Shown: positions 35,742 through 45,313 of the stretch, one piece after another
Layout of the letters: the number at the start of each line of letters is the position of its first letter
Numbering within the stretch: the first letter of the stretch is position 1
DNA from: CAJMNU01 sp905214855
Lineage (GTDB): Bacteria; Bacillota; Clostridia; Lachnospirales; Lachnospiraceae
NCBI GenBank assembly: GCA_937890595.1
Contig: CALADM010000013.1
Coordinates: forward strand, 70,667 to 134,666
Length of the DNA stretch: 64,000 bases
Direction: 5' to 3'
Translations under genes and position numbers: made by a program
Notes under the pieces: model-generated
Seen by the model: only the letters and a program-made list of their open reading frames with translations
Database searches by the model: none
Told to the model about the DNA's origin: nothing

Positions 35742-36614
35742 TTAATTTCTCAGCTGCGCCTCATCTAAGAAACGTCCCAGAGCATCCTGCCAAGACGGAA
35801 GGCGCTCAAATCCATTTGCCTCCAGCTTGTCCTTACTCATTCTGCTGTTGCTTGGTCTTGCTGCTTTTGCAGCAAAGGTACTGCTATCTACAGGAGTCAC
35901 CTGCACTTCATCCATACCAGCCTGACGGAAGATTTCACAGGCAAATTCATACCAACTGCAAAGTCCCTCATTGGTTGCATGATATCTGCCGTATTTTTCT
36001 GTCACGATCATATCTACCAGCAATCTTGCCAGATCATATGTGTATGTTGGAGAACCAACCTGATCATCCACAACACTTACTGCACCACGCTCTTTTCCAA
36101 GACGGATCATCGTGCGGATAAAATTCTTTCCATTTACTCCAAATACCCAGGCAATACGGACAATAAAAAATTTTTCCAAAAGTTCTTCTACTGCCAGTTC
36201 TCCTTCATATTTGGTCTGACCATATACATTCAAAGGTGTCCTATTATCATCAGGTTCCCATGGACGTGTTCCTTTGCCATCAAATACATAATCTGTACTG
36301 ATATACATCATCTTACAATCCAGTTCACGACATACCTCAGCGATATTTCTTGTTCCATCTGCATTCACTTTACGGCAAAGTTCTTCATTGTCCTCCGCAG
36401 CATCTACAGCAGTATATGCCGCACAATGGATCACTGCATCCGGACATATCTCTTTAATGACTTTCTTACACGCAGATGCATCTGTAATGTCCATCTCATC
36501 CACATCGACACCGATGCCTTCGATCCCTCTTTTTTTCAGTTCGTTCATCACATCATAGCCGAGCTGACCTTTTACGCCTGTCACTAATACTTTCATTGAT
36601 TTTGTTTCCTCCAA
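35742..36614 (-). CDS. rfbD: dTDP-4-dehydrorhamnose reductase
   Basis: Last step of dTDP-L-rhamnose synthesis, NAD(P)H dependent. The extended SDR fold begins with KVLVTGVKGQLGYDV and has the catalytic YGQTKYEGE (Tyr-x3-Lys) and YISTDYVFDG. The length of 290 residues to the listed start fits. An in-frame ATG six codons later (MKVLVTG) is the other possible start. It follows rfbB by about ten bases and ends the cluster before a strong terminator. Confidence 0.96.
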   Translation of the reverse strand: MEETKSMKVLVTGVKGQLGYDVMNELKKRGIEGIGVDVDEMDITDASACKKVIKEICPDAVIHCAAYTAVDAAEDNEELCRKVNADGTRNIAEVCRELDCKMMYISTDYVFDGKGTRPWEPDDNRTPLNVYGQTKYEGELAVEELLEKFFIVRIAWVFGVNGKNFIRTMIRLGKERGAVSVVDDQVGSPTYTYDLARLLVDMIVTEKYGRYHATNEGLCSWYEFACEIFRQAGMDEVQVTPVDSSTFAAKAARPSNSRMSKDKLEANGFERLPSWQDALGRFLDEAQLRN

Positions 36615-36623
36615 AACGTCCGA

Positions 36624-37646
36624 TTACAGTCTGTCACCATACATTTTTTCAAAATACTGACTATATTCGCCGCTGATGATATGCTCCCACCACTCTTTAT
36701 TGTTTAAATACCACTCAATAGTCTGCTGAATACCGGTATCAAAAACATATTTTGGTTTCCATCCAAGCTCTGTCTCCATCTTTGTAGGATCGATCGCATA
36801 ACGCATATCATGTCCCGGACGGTCTGTAACATATTTGATCAAACTCTCTGGTTTTCCAAGTGCCTTCAGGATTGTCTTTACAACCTCCAGATTTGTTCTC
36901 TCATTGTGTCCACCAATATTATATACTTCGCCAACACGTCCATTGCGGATAATTAAATCGATTGCAACACAATGGTCTTCCACATGAAGCCAGTCACGAA
37001 CATTTTCTCCCTTTCCATATACTGGAAGTTCCTCATTTTCCAAAGCACGGCTGATAATCAATGGAATCAGTTTCTCTGGGAACTGGTAAGGACCATAGTT
37101 ATTAGAACAACGTGAAATGGTTACTGGAAGTCCAAATGTTCTGTTATAAGCCATTACAAACAGATCTGCACTTGCTTTGCTGGAAGAGTATGGGCTGGAG
37201 GTGTGCAGTGGTGTTGTCTCTGTAAAGAAAAGGTCTGGTCTGTCTAAAGGAAGATCACCATATACCTCATCTGTGGAAACCTGATGGAATCTCTTTACTC
37301 CAAATGCTTTTGCTGCGTCCAAAAGAACAACTGTACCCATTACATTAGTCTGAACAAAAATTCCAGGATCTTTGATAGAACGATCTACATGACTCTCTGC
37401 CGCAAAGTTTACTACAACATCAAATTTTTCTTTCTCAAACAGATCAAAAATAAAGCTGCGGTCTGCGATATCTCCCTTTACAAACTTATAATTCGGCTTA
37501 TTTTCTACTGGTTTCAGAGTCTCCAGATTTCCAGCATAGGTCAAAAGATCCAAATTGACGATTTCATCCTCTGGATATTTATTTACCATATAATGTACAA
37601 AGTTTCCTCCGATAAATCCAGCTCCGCCGGTTACTAAAATTTTCAT
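36624..37646 (-). CDS. rfbB: dTDP-glucose 4,6-dehydratase
   Basis: Second step of dTDP-L-rhamnose synthesis. The NAD-binding motif is GGAGFIGGNFV; the catalytic region shows STDEVYGDLPLD and YSSSKASADL (Tyr-x3-Lys), with DRPGHDMRYAID near the C-terminus. Length 340 is standard. It lies between rfbA and rfbD on one transcript, with an 88-base gap to rfbA. The enzyme supplies dTDP-4-keto-6-deoxyglucose both for rhamnose and potentially for other deoxysugars. Confidence 0.97.
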   Translation of the reverse strand: MKILVTGGAGFIGGNFVHYMVNKYPEDEIVNLDLLTYAGNLETLKPVENKPNYKFVKGDIADRSFIFDLFEKEKFDVVVNFAAESHVDRSIKDPGIFVQTNVMGTVVLLDAAKAFGVKRFHQVSTDEVYGDLPLDRPDLFFTETTPLHTSSPYSSSKASADLFVMAYNRTFGLPVTISRCSNNYGPYQFPEKLIPLIISRALENEELPVYGKGENVRDWLHVEDHCVAIDLIIRNGRVGEVYNIGGHNERTNLEVVKTILKALGKPESLIKYVTDRPGHDMRYAIDPTKMETELGWKPKYVFDTGIQQTIEWYLNNKEWWEHIISGEYSQYFEKMYGDRL

Positions 37647-37734
37647 ATATTGTTCCTCTTTCTTTTTTCCTTTTTGTTTTATTATCTATATCTGATCTAT
37701 CATGCTAAATCATAGCTTTCCAACTTGTAATGGA

Positions 37735-38616
37735 TTATTTATCAATATATTTTCCAGCCAAAACATCCATTAGATATGCTCCATACTGATTTTTCTTCAA
37801 TGGTTCAATATCTTCCAAAAGCTGTTCTTTTGTGATCCAATTCTTGCGGTATGCAATTTCCTCAAGGCAGGCAATCTTTCTATGCTGGTGAGTCTCCACT
37901 GTACGCACAAAATTGGTTGCATCTACTAAAGATTCATGTGTACCTGTATCCAGCCATGTAAATCCCTGCCCTAACAGTTCCACATCTAACTCGCCTTTCT
38001 CCAGATAAATCCTGTTCAGATCTGTAATCTCCAATTCTCCACGAGCAGACGGTTTCAGATTTTTTGCATACTCTACTACCTTATTATCATAGAAATAAAG
38101 TCCTGTTACACAATAATTACTCTTTGGCTGTTTTGGTTTTTCTTCGATAGAAATTGCTTTTCCGTTAGAATCGAACTCTACAATTCCAAACCGTTCTGGA
38201 TCATCTACATAGTATCCAAACACAGTCGCTCCATTCTCCTTATTTGCTGCACGTATCAGTCTATTTTTCAGACCATGACCTGCAAAAATATTATCTCCCA
38301 ATACCATTGCAACAGAATCATTTCCTATAAACTCTTCACCAATAATAAACGCCTGTGCCAGACCATCCGGTGAAGGCTGGACTGCATACTGTAAATGTAC
38401 ACCAAACTGATGTCCATCACCCAAAAGTGCCTCAAATCTTGGGGTATCTAATGGAGTGGAGATGATCAGAATCTCACGGATTCCCGCCTCCATCAAAACA
38501 GATAATGGATAATAGATCATTGGCTTGTCATAAATTGGCAAAAGCTGTTTTGAAGTTACCATAGTGAGTGGATACAATCTTGTTCCAGAACCACCTGCTA
38601 AAATAATACCTTTCAT
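37735..38616 (-). CDS. rfbA: Glucose-1-phosphate thymidylyltransferase
   Basis: First step of dTDP-rhamnose synthesis: dTTP plus glucose-1-phosphate to dTDP-glucose. It starts MKGIILAGGSGTRLYPLT, has the substrate loop KQLLPIYDKPMIYYPLS and VLGDNIFAGHGL with the metal aspartate. Length 293 is typical and the product is feedback-inhibited by dTDP-rhamnose in known members. GGGTGA lies upstream of the ATG. It heads the rfbA-rfbB-rfbD cluster, which lacks rfbC; that gene is in the polysaccharide operon. Confidence 0.97.
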   Translation of the reverse strand: MKGIILAGGSGTRLYPLTMVTSKQLLPIYDKPMIYYPLSVLMEAGIREILIISTPLDTPRFEALLGDGHQFGVHLQYAVQPSPDGLAQAFIIGEEFIGNDSVAMVLGDNIFAGHGLKNRLIRAANKENGATVFGYYVDDPERFGIVEFDSNGKAISIEEKPKQPKSNYCVTGLYFYDNKVVEYAKNLKPSARGELEITDLNRIYLEKGELDVELLGQGFTWLDTGTHESLVDATNFVRTVETHQHRKIACLEEIAYRKNWITKEQLLEDIEPLKKNQYGAYLMDVLAGKYIDK

Positions 38617-38713
38617 GTTGTCACCCTTCTTCCTTTTTCTTTTATATAGTATTGTTTTTATAGTTTGTGTCTTATTTTATGTTTTGTGTATGTTTTATGT
38701 ATTTTTCGTAATT

Positions 38714-39907
38714 TTATGCCTGATATGGTCCGTAGCAAAGAAATACTCCTGCATCCTTTGTAATGTGCAGTACCCCATTCTTTTTCATCTTATCTTCCAA
38801 AAAACAACGGAATTCTTCATAACGGTCGCCAAGATACTCCTGCTGGTTTCCATGACAAGAAAGAATATAGTCTAAAATAGGTGCTGCCTGTGGAATCACA
38901 AGCTCATCCTCATACCGAACACATTCTACACTCTTAAAATACCGTTTTAAGATCGCCTGCCCGTTTTCCAGACCAAATACCTCATAAAGAGGAACTTCTG
39001 AAAGATTGATCCTCTCATCAAATTCGTGTACCATTTCAGAAATCTCTTTCATATGACTGCTTCCATATGTACTGCAAAGAAACATACCATCCGGTTTCAT
39101 AACCCGGCATACTTCTTTCAAGCATAAATCTATATTTTTTAAATAAAACATTACATGATTTGCAACAACCCGATCAAATTCTCTATCATTTCCTGCAATC
39201 TTATGACAGTCAAATATTTTATAAAAAAATGGCAGTTTTTCTCCCAATTTTTCCTTTGCATCCTCGATCATTCCGGATGAAATATCAGACAATACAATCT
39301 TACAGTCTTTTGGAATCTTTTCCAGATTCATCTTCCACATTTCGCCATTGCCACAGCCTATCTCTAAGACACGCATTCCTGTCTTCATTTTCATCTGCCT
39401 AAACAGCCACGGAAACCATCCTTCCTGATTCACACCATATGCTTTATGCAAATGAATACGCACACTGGTATTGGCACCAGTTCTGTATTGTTCTGCAAGA
39501 CTTTTTTCCATACTTATCAAATGGATCAAATGCAATATTGCTTTCCAGTCTACTGTATTCTCCTGTTCCAGAATCCTAGAAGCCTCATTCAATGCCTCTT
39601 CCACCTGCTGCAGACCTTCTATCTTATTTCGGATCAACTTTTTCTGCATCTTCAAAGAATGTTTTACATAATCACGGACATCCTCATTGAGTGAGATTGA
39701 CCGGATTTCTTCCAGAGAGAATCCCAAATACTTCAGAGTCAGGATTTTTTGCAGCCTTGCAAAATCCTCATCCGAATACAGACGGTAACCAGATTCATTG
39801 ACGCTGGATGGTTTCAGCAATCCCTGTTTATCATAGTACCGAATTGTACGGACTGACACGTTCGCTTTTCTGGCAAATTCTCCCGTTGTATACAAACGCC
39901 CCTCCAT
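38714..39907 (-). CDS. MerR regulator fused to a SAM-dependent methyltransferase
   Basis: A 397-residue two-domain protein. Residues 1-75 are a MerR winged helix (YTTGEFARKANVSVRTIRYY followed by DKQGLLKPSSVNESGYRLYS). A long dimer helix follows, then from about residue 150 a class I methyltransferase with motif I VLEIGCGNGEMW and VLSDISSGMIEDA. Such fusions occur in Firmicutes, but the methyl acceptor is unknown. The promoter has the 19-base spacer typical of MerR control, so the protein probably regulates itself. No other gene is in the unit. Confidence 0.9.
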   Translation of the reverse strand: MEGRLYTTGEFARKANVSVRTIRYYDKQGLLKPSSVNESGYRLYSDEDFARLQKILTLKYLGFSLEEIRSISLNEDVRDYVKHSLKMQKKLIRNKIEGLQQVEEALNEASRILEQENTVDWKAILHLIHLISMEKSLAEQYRTGANTSVRIHLHKAYGVNQEGWFPWLFRQMKMKTGMRVLEIGCGNGEMWKMNLEKIPKDCKIVLSDISSGMIEDAKEKLGEKLPFFYKIFDCHKIAGNDREFDRVVANHVMFYLKNIDLCLKEVCRVMKPDGMFLCSTYGSSHMKEISEMVHEFDERINLSEVPLYEVFGLENGQAILKRYFKSVECVRYEDELVIPQAAPILDYILSCHGNQQEYLGDRYEEFRCFLEDKMKKNGVLHITKDAGVFLCYGPYQA

Positions 39908-39929
39908 CTCTGCCTCCTCTCATGATACC

Positions 39930-39960
39930 ATCTTAAAGCATGACGTAGGGTTAGTGTCAA
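39930..39960 (-). promoter_or_regulatory. MerR-type promoter with 19-base spacer
   Basis: TTGACA (39955-39960) and TAAGAT (39930-39935) are 19 bases apart. The spacer carries the imperfectly dyadic ACCCTACGTCATG, as expected for a MerR-family operator. Confidence 0.7.
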
Positions 39961-40027
39961 GCCCTTTTCTATAATTATTGACAATTTTCCTGTTTTTTAA
40001 AAACTATAAAAGTTACATATAAATTTC

Positions 40028-40630
40028 TTATAAGATATATTCCATCTGGCAATCATAAGGTTCTTGTTTTACATGTTCTTCATTGTACTCTTCTGCCTCC
40101 ACACATCCTAAAGAGCGATAAAATGCCTGTGTCTCTACCGCTGAATGTGCTGAGATATACAATTTTTCTCCTCCATGTTCTTTTGCCCATGCTGCTGCCA
40201 TCAAAAACAGTGTTCTTCCAATTCCATGTCCTCTCATTTCCTCAGAAACATGGATACATGAAAGATCAAGATAATTTTTCTTTTTTCCTAAAGGTTCTGA
40301 TTCTACTGAAACAAAACCTTTTAAAATCCCATCTACAAATGCTCCCTCTAACAAACCGCCTGTTTCTATTGTATGTTTCAAACATTTCACCAAAAATGCA
40401 TAATCTTCCTCACTCCACTGGTCGATAAAAGGATCATCCTGAATGACCCATTCTTCATTCACATATCTCCAACACTTTCCTACCACCTGATGGCGCTCAA
40501 ACTGTGCAAACAGATCACGGTTCAATTCTTTTGCTTCAATCTTTCGATACACAATCCCTTTCTCTGACCTATCATAATTCTTTTCTTTTTCCTTCATATA
40601 TCCATCTGTAATCTTTGATGTTTGTTCCAT
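40028..40630 (-). CDS. GNAT-family N-acetyltransferase
   Basis: Acetyl-CoA-dependent acetyltransferase of 200 residues. The GNAT core lies in the C-terminal two thirds: DLSCIHVSEEMRGHGIGRTL is beta-4 plus the acetyl-CoA loop (R-G-x-G-I-G), and AFYRSLGCVEAEEYN ends the fold. The first 80 residues are helical and acidic. GGAG lies nine bases before the ATG. The gene stands between the MerR fusion and the prfA terminator. The substrate cannot be inferred. Confidence 0.9.
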   Translation of the reverse strand: MEQTSKITDGYMKEKEKNYDRSEKGIVYRKIEAKELNRDLFAQFERHQVVGKCWRYVNEEWVIQDDPFIDQWSEEDYAFLVKCLKHTIETGGLLEGAFVDGILKGFVSVESEPLGKKKNYLDLSCIHVSEEMRGHGIGRTLFLMAAAWAKEHGGEKLYISAHSAVETQAFYRSLGCVEAEEYNEEHVKQEPYDCQMEYIL

Positions 40631-40662
40631 ATTGTTTGTCTCCTCTCTTTTTCCTGTTTTTT

Positions 40663-40701
40663 TACAAAAAAGACCGAACTCCCCAAATAGGTCATCCGGT
40701 C
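40663..40701 (-). terminator. Intrinsic terminator of the prfA operon
   Basis: Stem AAGACCG/CGGTCTT (40668-40674 with 40695-40701) followed on the minus strand by a six-base T-run. Confidence 0.75.
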
Positions 40702-40804
40702 TTCTATTATTTTTGTAATTTACTCATATTTTTCTAAAAACAACTGCTTACTCATGTTTCATGCTCTCTGCAGATAGAAGCCACCTGCATGTATTGTCTC
40801 ATGA

Positions 40805-41884
40805 TTATACATTTTCTTCATTCATTTTACTTAACTTGATCGCCTGATCTGCTGCGATCAAGCTGTCGATGATCTCATCAAGATCACCATTCATGACAGA
40901 ATCAATCTTATATAAAGTCAATTTAATTCTGTGTTCTGTCACACGTCCCTGAGGGAAATTATAAGTACGGATCTTCTCAGAGCGATCACCTGTACCAATC
41001 TGACTGCGTCTCTCCGCTGCTTCTTCACTCTGTCTCTTCTCTAATTCCATATCATACAATTTGGAACGCAGAAGACGAAATGCCTTGTCTTTATTCTGGA
41101 GCTGTGACTTTTCTGTCTGGCTGTAGATAACGATTCCTGTAGGAATGTGGGTCAAACGTACTGCGGAGTCTGTGGTGTTGACACACTGACCACCATTTCC
41201 AGAAGCACGCATAACATCAATACGACAGTCATTTAAATCGATCTGTACATCCACATCCTCTGCTTCCGGCATAACAGCTACTGTCGCAGTAGATGTGTGG
41301 ATACGACCACCTGATTCTGTTTCTGGTACACGCTGTACACGATGTACACCTGATTCATACTTAAATTTAGAATATGCACCCTGACCAGTTACCATAAACA
41401 CACATTCCTTAAAGCCGCCCAGACCATTCTCATTTACATTGATCAACTCTGTTTTCCAACGTCTGCTCTCTGCATAGTTTACATACATACGATACAGTTC
41501 TGACGCAAACAATGCTGCTTCATCACCACCTGCGCCTGCACGGATCTCCACCATAATATTCTTATCATCATTTGGGTCTTTTGGAAGAAGAAGGATCTTT
41601 AACTCCTGCTCTAAGCGCTCAATTTCTTTTTTGGCATCAGACAATTCCTCTTTTGCCATCTCTCTCATCTCTTCATCATTCTCTTCTTCCAAGATCATCA
41701 GACTGTCTTCCACCGTCTGTTTTGCTTTTTTATAAGCTGTATATGCCTCCACGATAGGGGAAAGGTCAGACTGTTCTTTCATTAACTTACGGAAACGGTT
41801 CTGATCCTGTACCACATCGGGATTATTCAATTCCTGTGTCAATTCTTCAAATTTCTTTAAAAGGTCATCTAATCTATCAAACAT
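40805..41884 (-). CDS. prfA: Peptide chain release factor 1
   Basis: Recognises UAA and UAG stop codons and triggers peptide release. The tripeptide anticodon is P187-E188-T189 in RVPETESGGR, and the catalytic GGQ is at 231-233. An N-terminal coiled-coil domain and C-terminal basic helix complete the 359 residues. It follows prmC, whose product methylates the glutamine of GGQ, a pairing conserved in bacteria. Expression is probably from upstream of the DUF1385 gene; a terminator follows. Confidence 0.98.
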   Translation of the reverse strand: MFDRLDDLLKKFEELTQELNNPDVVQDQNRFRKLMKEQSDLSPIVEAYTAYKKAKQTVEDSLMILEEENDEEMREMAKEELSDAKKEIERLEQELKILLLPKDPNDDKNIMVEIRAGAGGDEAALFASELYRMYVNYAESRRWKTELINVNENGLGGFKECVFMVTGQGAYSKFKYESGVHRVQRVPETESGGRIHTSTATVAVMPEAEDVDVQIDLNDCRIDVMRASGNGGQCVNTTDSAVRLTHIPTGIVIYSQTEKSQLQNKDKAFRLLRSKLYDMELEKRQSEEAAERRSQIGTGDRSEKIRTYNFPQGRVTEHRIKLTLYKIDSVMNGDLDEIIDSLIAADQAIKLSKMNEENV

Positions 41885-41945
41885 AAATTTTCTCCCGTTC
41901 TTATCACAATATTTTTTTCCAACATATCAAGTACAGGTAAAACCG

Positions 41946-43046
41946 CTAATGTGGACCATCCCCACCACATTTTTGAACCTCTCCGTCCGTCTTCTTTCCA
42001 CTGCCATAACGTTTTTCCAATTTTATTTCGATTTTCTCTGTACCTTTCGGCATCCTGTCTTGATATACAGAATGATTCCAGCGTGCAGCTGCCACTCTGT
42101 CATTTCCGGCTAAATCTTGGATCACTCGTACCTCTTCAAACCCGTACTCTTCAAACAATCCCATCAATGCCTCTCCTTGGTCATAGCCTATCTCAAAATA
42201 GAGTGCAGCTCCCAAGTTTAGATAGTTTCCTGCATTGGCAAGTATCTTCCTGTAAAAATACAAACCATCTTCTTTTCCATCTAAAGCCAGCCTTGGTTCA
42301 TGGTCACGGACTTCTGGTTCTAATTCCTCTATCACAGAAGATGGGATATATGGAGGATTTGAAACCAGAATATCATACTTTTTCTCCAAAGGAAGTGCAT
42401 CAAACAAGTTACTTTCCAAAAGAATAAACTCTGTTTTATGCTGATCCTTTGTCCAAGTTTCCCATTTTTTTGCCAAATACTTCTCACCAAATTCAATCTT
42501 TTCCCATTTATCCAGAAAAGCCCCAGCCTTTTCACGTATTTGAGAATCCAAATACAGGGCTTTTACATTTTTCTCCGCTACATGCAGGGCATCTTCTGAA
42601 ATATCCAATGCGGTCACACTCTCATATCTTCCTAATACAGCAAGACTTAAAGCAATGCAGCCACTTCCTGTACAAACATCCAAAACATGACTTTCCCTGT
42701 TTTTACACTCTTTTAACACAAGCTCTACCAATGTTTCGGTATCCTGACGTGGAATCAGCACAGATTGATCTACCTGAAATGGAAGCGCCATAAATTCCTG
42801 AACTCCTAAAATCTGTTGGAGCGGAATCCGTCTGGCACGTTTTTTTAGCATATCCTGATATCTTTCATCTCCTAAGCTCAACTGTTCATCTGACATTTCC
42901 CGTGTCCGTTCAAGGAAATAATGTGTTCTGTCAATATGAAATGCCTCTGACAGCAGATACCATGCATCCAATCCGGCATCCGGTACGCCAGCATCTTCCA
43001 GATATTTACTGCCTTCCTGAAGCAATCTTTCTAATGTTTTTGCCAT
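41946..43046 (-). CDS. prmC: Release factor glutamine methyltransferase
   Basis: Methylates the GGQ glutamine of release factors. It has an N-terminal helical domain, SAM motif VLDVCTGSGCIALSLA and the catalytic NPPY in LVSNPPYIPSSV. At 366 residues from the ATG at 43046 (GGAG nine bases upstream) it is about 80 longer than usual. The extra residues are an insertion of some 30 between beta strands (FLDKWEKIEFGEKYLAKKWE) and a basic C-terminal extension after AAARWNHSVYQD. The gene lies about 60 bases before prfA. Confidence 0.95.
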   Translation of the reverse strand: MAKTLERLLQEGSKYLEDAGVPDAGLDAWYLLSEAFHIDRTHYFLERTREMSDEQLSLGDERYQDMLKKRARRIPLQQILGVQEFMALPFQVDQSVLIPRQDTETLVELVLKECKNRESHVLDVCTGSGCIALSLAVLGRYESVTALDISEDALHVAEKNVKALYLDSQIREKAGAFLDKWEKIEFGEKYLAKKWETWTKDQHKTEFILLESNLFDALPLEKKYDILVSNPPYIPSSVIEELEPEVRDHEPRLALDGKEDGLYFYRKILANAGNYLNLGAALYFEIGYDQGEALMGLFEEYGFEEVRVIQDLAGNDRVAAARWNHSVYQDRMPKGTEKIEIKLEKRYGSGKKTDGEVQKCGGDGPH

Positions 43047-43131
43047 CTCATGATTCTCCTTTCCTCTCTCAAACACTCGAAACCAAAGCATCCCTCAAAG
43101 CTAAAACAGATCCTGCATCATATCCTTTGTC

Positions 43132-44190
43132 TTATTGGTCTAATTCCAAAAGCGCACGCATAAATCTCTCCATATATTGTTTTTCTCCAATGGAAACTCT
43201 CAGACAATTTCCAAACTCTCCAACATTCGGATACATCTTAATCAGTATTTTCTTTTCCTCTTTCATACGATTTACAATCGTCTGTGCGTCTGTCTTAGGT
43301 TCAATAAAAAGGAAGTTTCCCGCATCTCCTTTGTGCCTATAACCATTCTTGTCAAGTTCCTCTAAAAGATATCTCCTGCCGCCCAAAAACGCCTCGATCA
43401 AGGAATCCAGCATTCTAGGAGTTGTCAAAATCTTCTCTGCAAACAGCATGGCAAACGCATTGACATTATGAGGAGTACAATATTTCTGAATATATTGAAT
43501 ATCCTCTGGATGACCAACAACATATCCAAGGCGACATCCCGCCATAGAAAACAGTTTAGAAAATGTTCGGGTCACTAGCACTCTTCTATGTTTTAAAGCA
43601 TACTTTATAAATGTCTTTGGATAGAAGTAGTGATATGCTTCATCCACAAGCATTGTGATCTCCTTTTCTCTACAGATCTTAAAAATTTGTTCAAATTCTT
43701 CTTCTGTATAGACATTCCCCATTGGATTATTCGGATTCAAGAGAATCACCATCTGAGTTTCCTCTGTAAGCTCAGAAATGATATCATTGATATCCATTGT
43801 CAGATCTTCTCTGTATGGAACTTTAACAAAATTTCTTCCATACATCTCTGAATATACCTGAAACATAAAATAAGATGGAACTACGCCTACAATACGTCCA
43901 TGAACGGAGGTAAATGCCTGAATCGCATACCGGATGGCTTCAGCAGACCCATTTGTCACACAAATATGATGGATGTCTGTCCCCACATGCTCTGCCAGAA
44001 CCTGAGTAAAATGCAGAGTTTCCGGATACTGTGCAACAAACTGCGGAGTCACTTTGGAAAGGACAGAGTCAATAAACTCTTGTGTAAGCCCGCCCGGATT
44101 TTCATTGAGATCCAATCTAAGATAATCTTTTCTTTCATTCTGGTCAAAAATCCTGACCAAATCCTTAATGTTCTCATTCAGACAATACAT
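43132..44190 (-). CDS. PLP-dependent class I/II aminotransferase, HisC/CobD-like
   Basis: Fold-type I aminotransferase of 352 residues, closest in pattern to histidinol-phosphate aminotransferase and threonine-phosphate decarboxylase. It shows LDLNENPGGL, NGSAEAIRYAI, LLNPNNPMGNVY, LVDEAYHYFYP and the PLP lysine in TRTFSKLFSMAGCRLGY. The C-terminal arginine region reads LRVSIGEKQYM. It sits between DUF1385 and prmC, where most relatives have no such gene, so its link to translation is doubtful. Without other his or cob genes here I leave the substrate open. Confidence 0.88.
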   Translation of the reverse strand: MYCLNENIKDLVRIFDQNERKDYLRLDLNENPGGLTQEFIDSVLSKVTPQFVAQYPETLHFTQVLAEHVGTDIHHICVTNGSAEAIRYAIQAFTSVHGRIVGVVPSYFMFQVYSEMYGRNFVKVPYREDLTMDINDIISELTEETQMVILLNPNNPMGNVYTEEEFEQIFKICREKEITMLVDEAYHYFYPKTFIKYALKHRRVLVTRTFSKLFSMAGCRLGYVVGHPEDIQYIQKYCTPHNVNAFAMLFAEKILTTPRMLDSLIEAFLGGRRYLLEELDKNGYRHKGDAGNFLFIEPKTDAQTIVNRMKEEKKILIKMYPNVGEFGNCLRVSIGEKQYMERFMRALLELDQ

Positions 44191-44273
44191 ATTTTTCCCC
44201 TTCCATCTTTTTCATACTTCCTGCAAGTGAAACAAATCTCAATTTCTCTATCTGTTTTTGTCAAAACTCTCCC

Positions 44274-45227
44274 TTATTTTTGCCAGGAATATGTGTTTTC
44301 CGGAAATGTTTCCTCCAGATACTTCTTCCAATCAAATACTGCTTCCACTGCAGTAATTGCCACTTCGATCATAGCATCATCCGGCTCTTTCGTTGTAAGC
44401 CCCTGCATCCAAAGTCCCGGCTTAGAAAGCATATTGACGAAAGCAGAGTCGCTTCTTCCAGCCAGACGTAAAAATTCATATGAAACCCCGGCAATCACCG
44501 GAATAAGCAAAATCCTGCTCAATATACGCATCCATACGGTATCCACACGTATTACCATAAAAAACAGGATACTGATCACCATAACGATCAACAGAAAACT
44601 TGTTCCACAGCGCTTATGCTCTTTGGAACTCTTTCTGACATTTTCCACATTCAGTTCCAATCCATGTTCCACACAATTAATACATTTATGTTCTGCTCCA
44701 TGATACATAAATGTCCTCTTGATATCCGGCATTCTGGAAATCACTTTTATATATGCAATAAAAATCATAATTCGGATAAGACCTTCCAAAAATGCCATCA
44801 CAGTATCAGATTTGATTACTGTTCTAAAAATTCCTGCGATCAAAAGCGGCAGTACCATAAAAATCAGAATTGCCATCACTACAGAGCATACCATGACAGC
44901 TCCCATCAGTACTTTTTCCACCTTTTCTCCGAAAACTTTATCCATCCAAAGTTCCAGTTTGCTTGGTTCAGAATCCTCATCATCCTCAAAAAATCCTGCT
45001 GAAAATGTCAGTGTACGCATTCCAAGGATCATAGAATCCGCAAAATTAAACACTCCCCGGATAAAGGGTAATGCCAAAAATGGCACTTTTTCTGTCAGGC
45101 TCACATAGCGGTTCTTTTCTACCGCGATCTCTCCATCCGGCTTTCTCACTGCTGTCGCATAGTCATCCTGATTTTTCATCATAATCCCCTCAATGACAGC
45201 CTGACCGCCAATTCCAGAATACTTCAT
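44274..45227 (-). CDS. DUF1385 membrane protein
   Basis: A 317-residue protein with the family start GIGGQAVIEGIMMKNQD, a basic segment, and four to five membrane helices (VMVCSVVMAILIFMVLPLLI and others). The conserved MYHGAEHKCINCVEHG segment with His and Cys suggests metal or thiol chemistry. It is found next to rpmE, prmC and prfA in many Clostridia, as here, but its function is not known to me. It lies after the rpmE terminator, so it starts its own transcript. Confidence 0.93.
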   Translation of the reverse strand: MKYSGIGGQAVIEGIMMKNQDDYATAVRKPDGEIAVEKNRYVSLTEKVPFLALPFIRGVFNFADSMILGMRTLTFSAGFFEDDEDSEPSKLELWMDKVFGEKVEKVLMGAVMVCSVVMAILIFMVLPLLIAGIFRTVIKSDTVMAFLEGLIRIMIFIAYIKVISRMPDIKRTFMYHGAEHKCINCVEHGLELNVENVRKSSKEHKRCGTSFLLIVMVISILFFMVIRVDTVWMRILSRILLIPVIAGVSYEFLRLAGRSDSAFVNMLSKPGLWMQGLTTKEPDDAMIEVAITAVEAVFDWKKYLEETFPENTYSWQK

Positions 45228-45242
45228 ATAAATTAAGCCTCC

Positions 45243-45293
45243 AAAAAAACAAAAAGAGATGCTGCAAAATTCATTGTGACCTTCTGCAACATC
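45243..45293 (-). terminator. Intrinsic terminator of rpmE
   Basis: Arms GATGTTGCA/TGCAGCATC with one wobble (45258-45266 with 45285-45293), followed by a broken T-run on the minus strand. Confidence 0.75.
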
Positions 45294-45313
45294 CCCATAT
45301 TCTCATAAACTAT

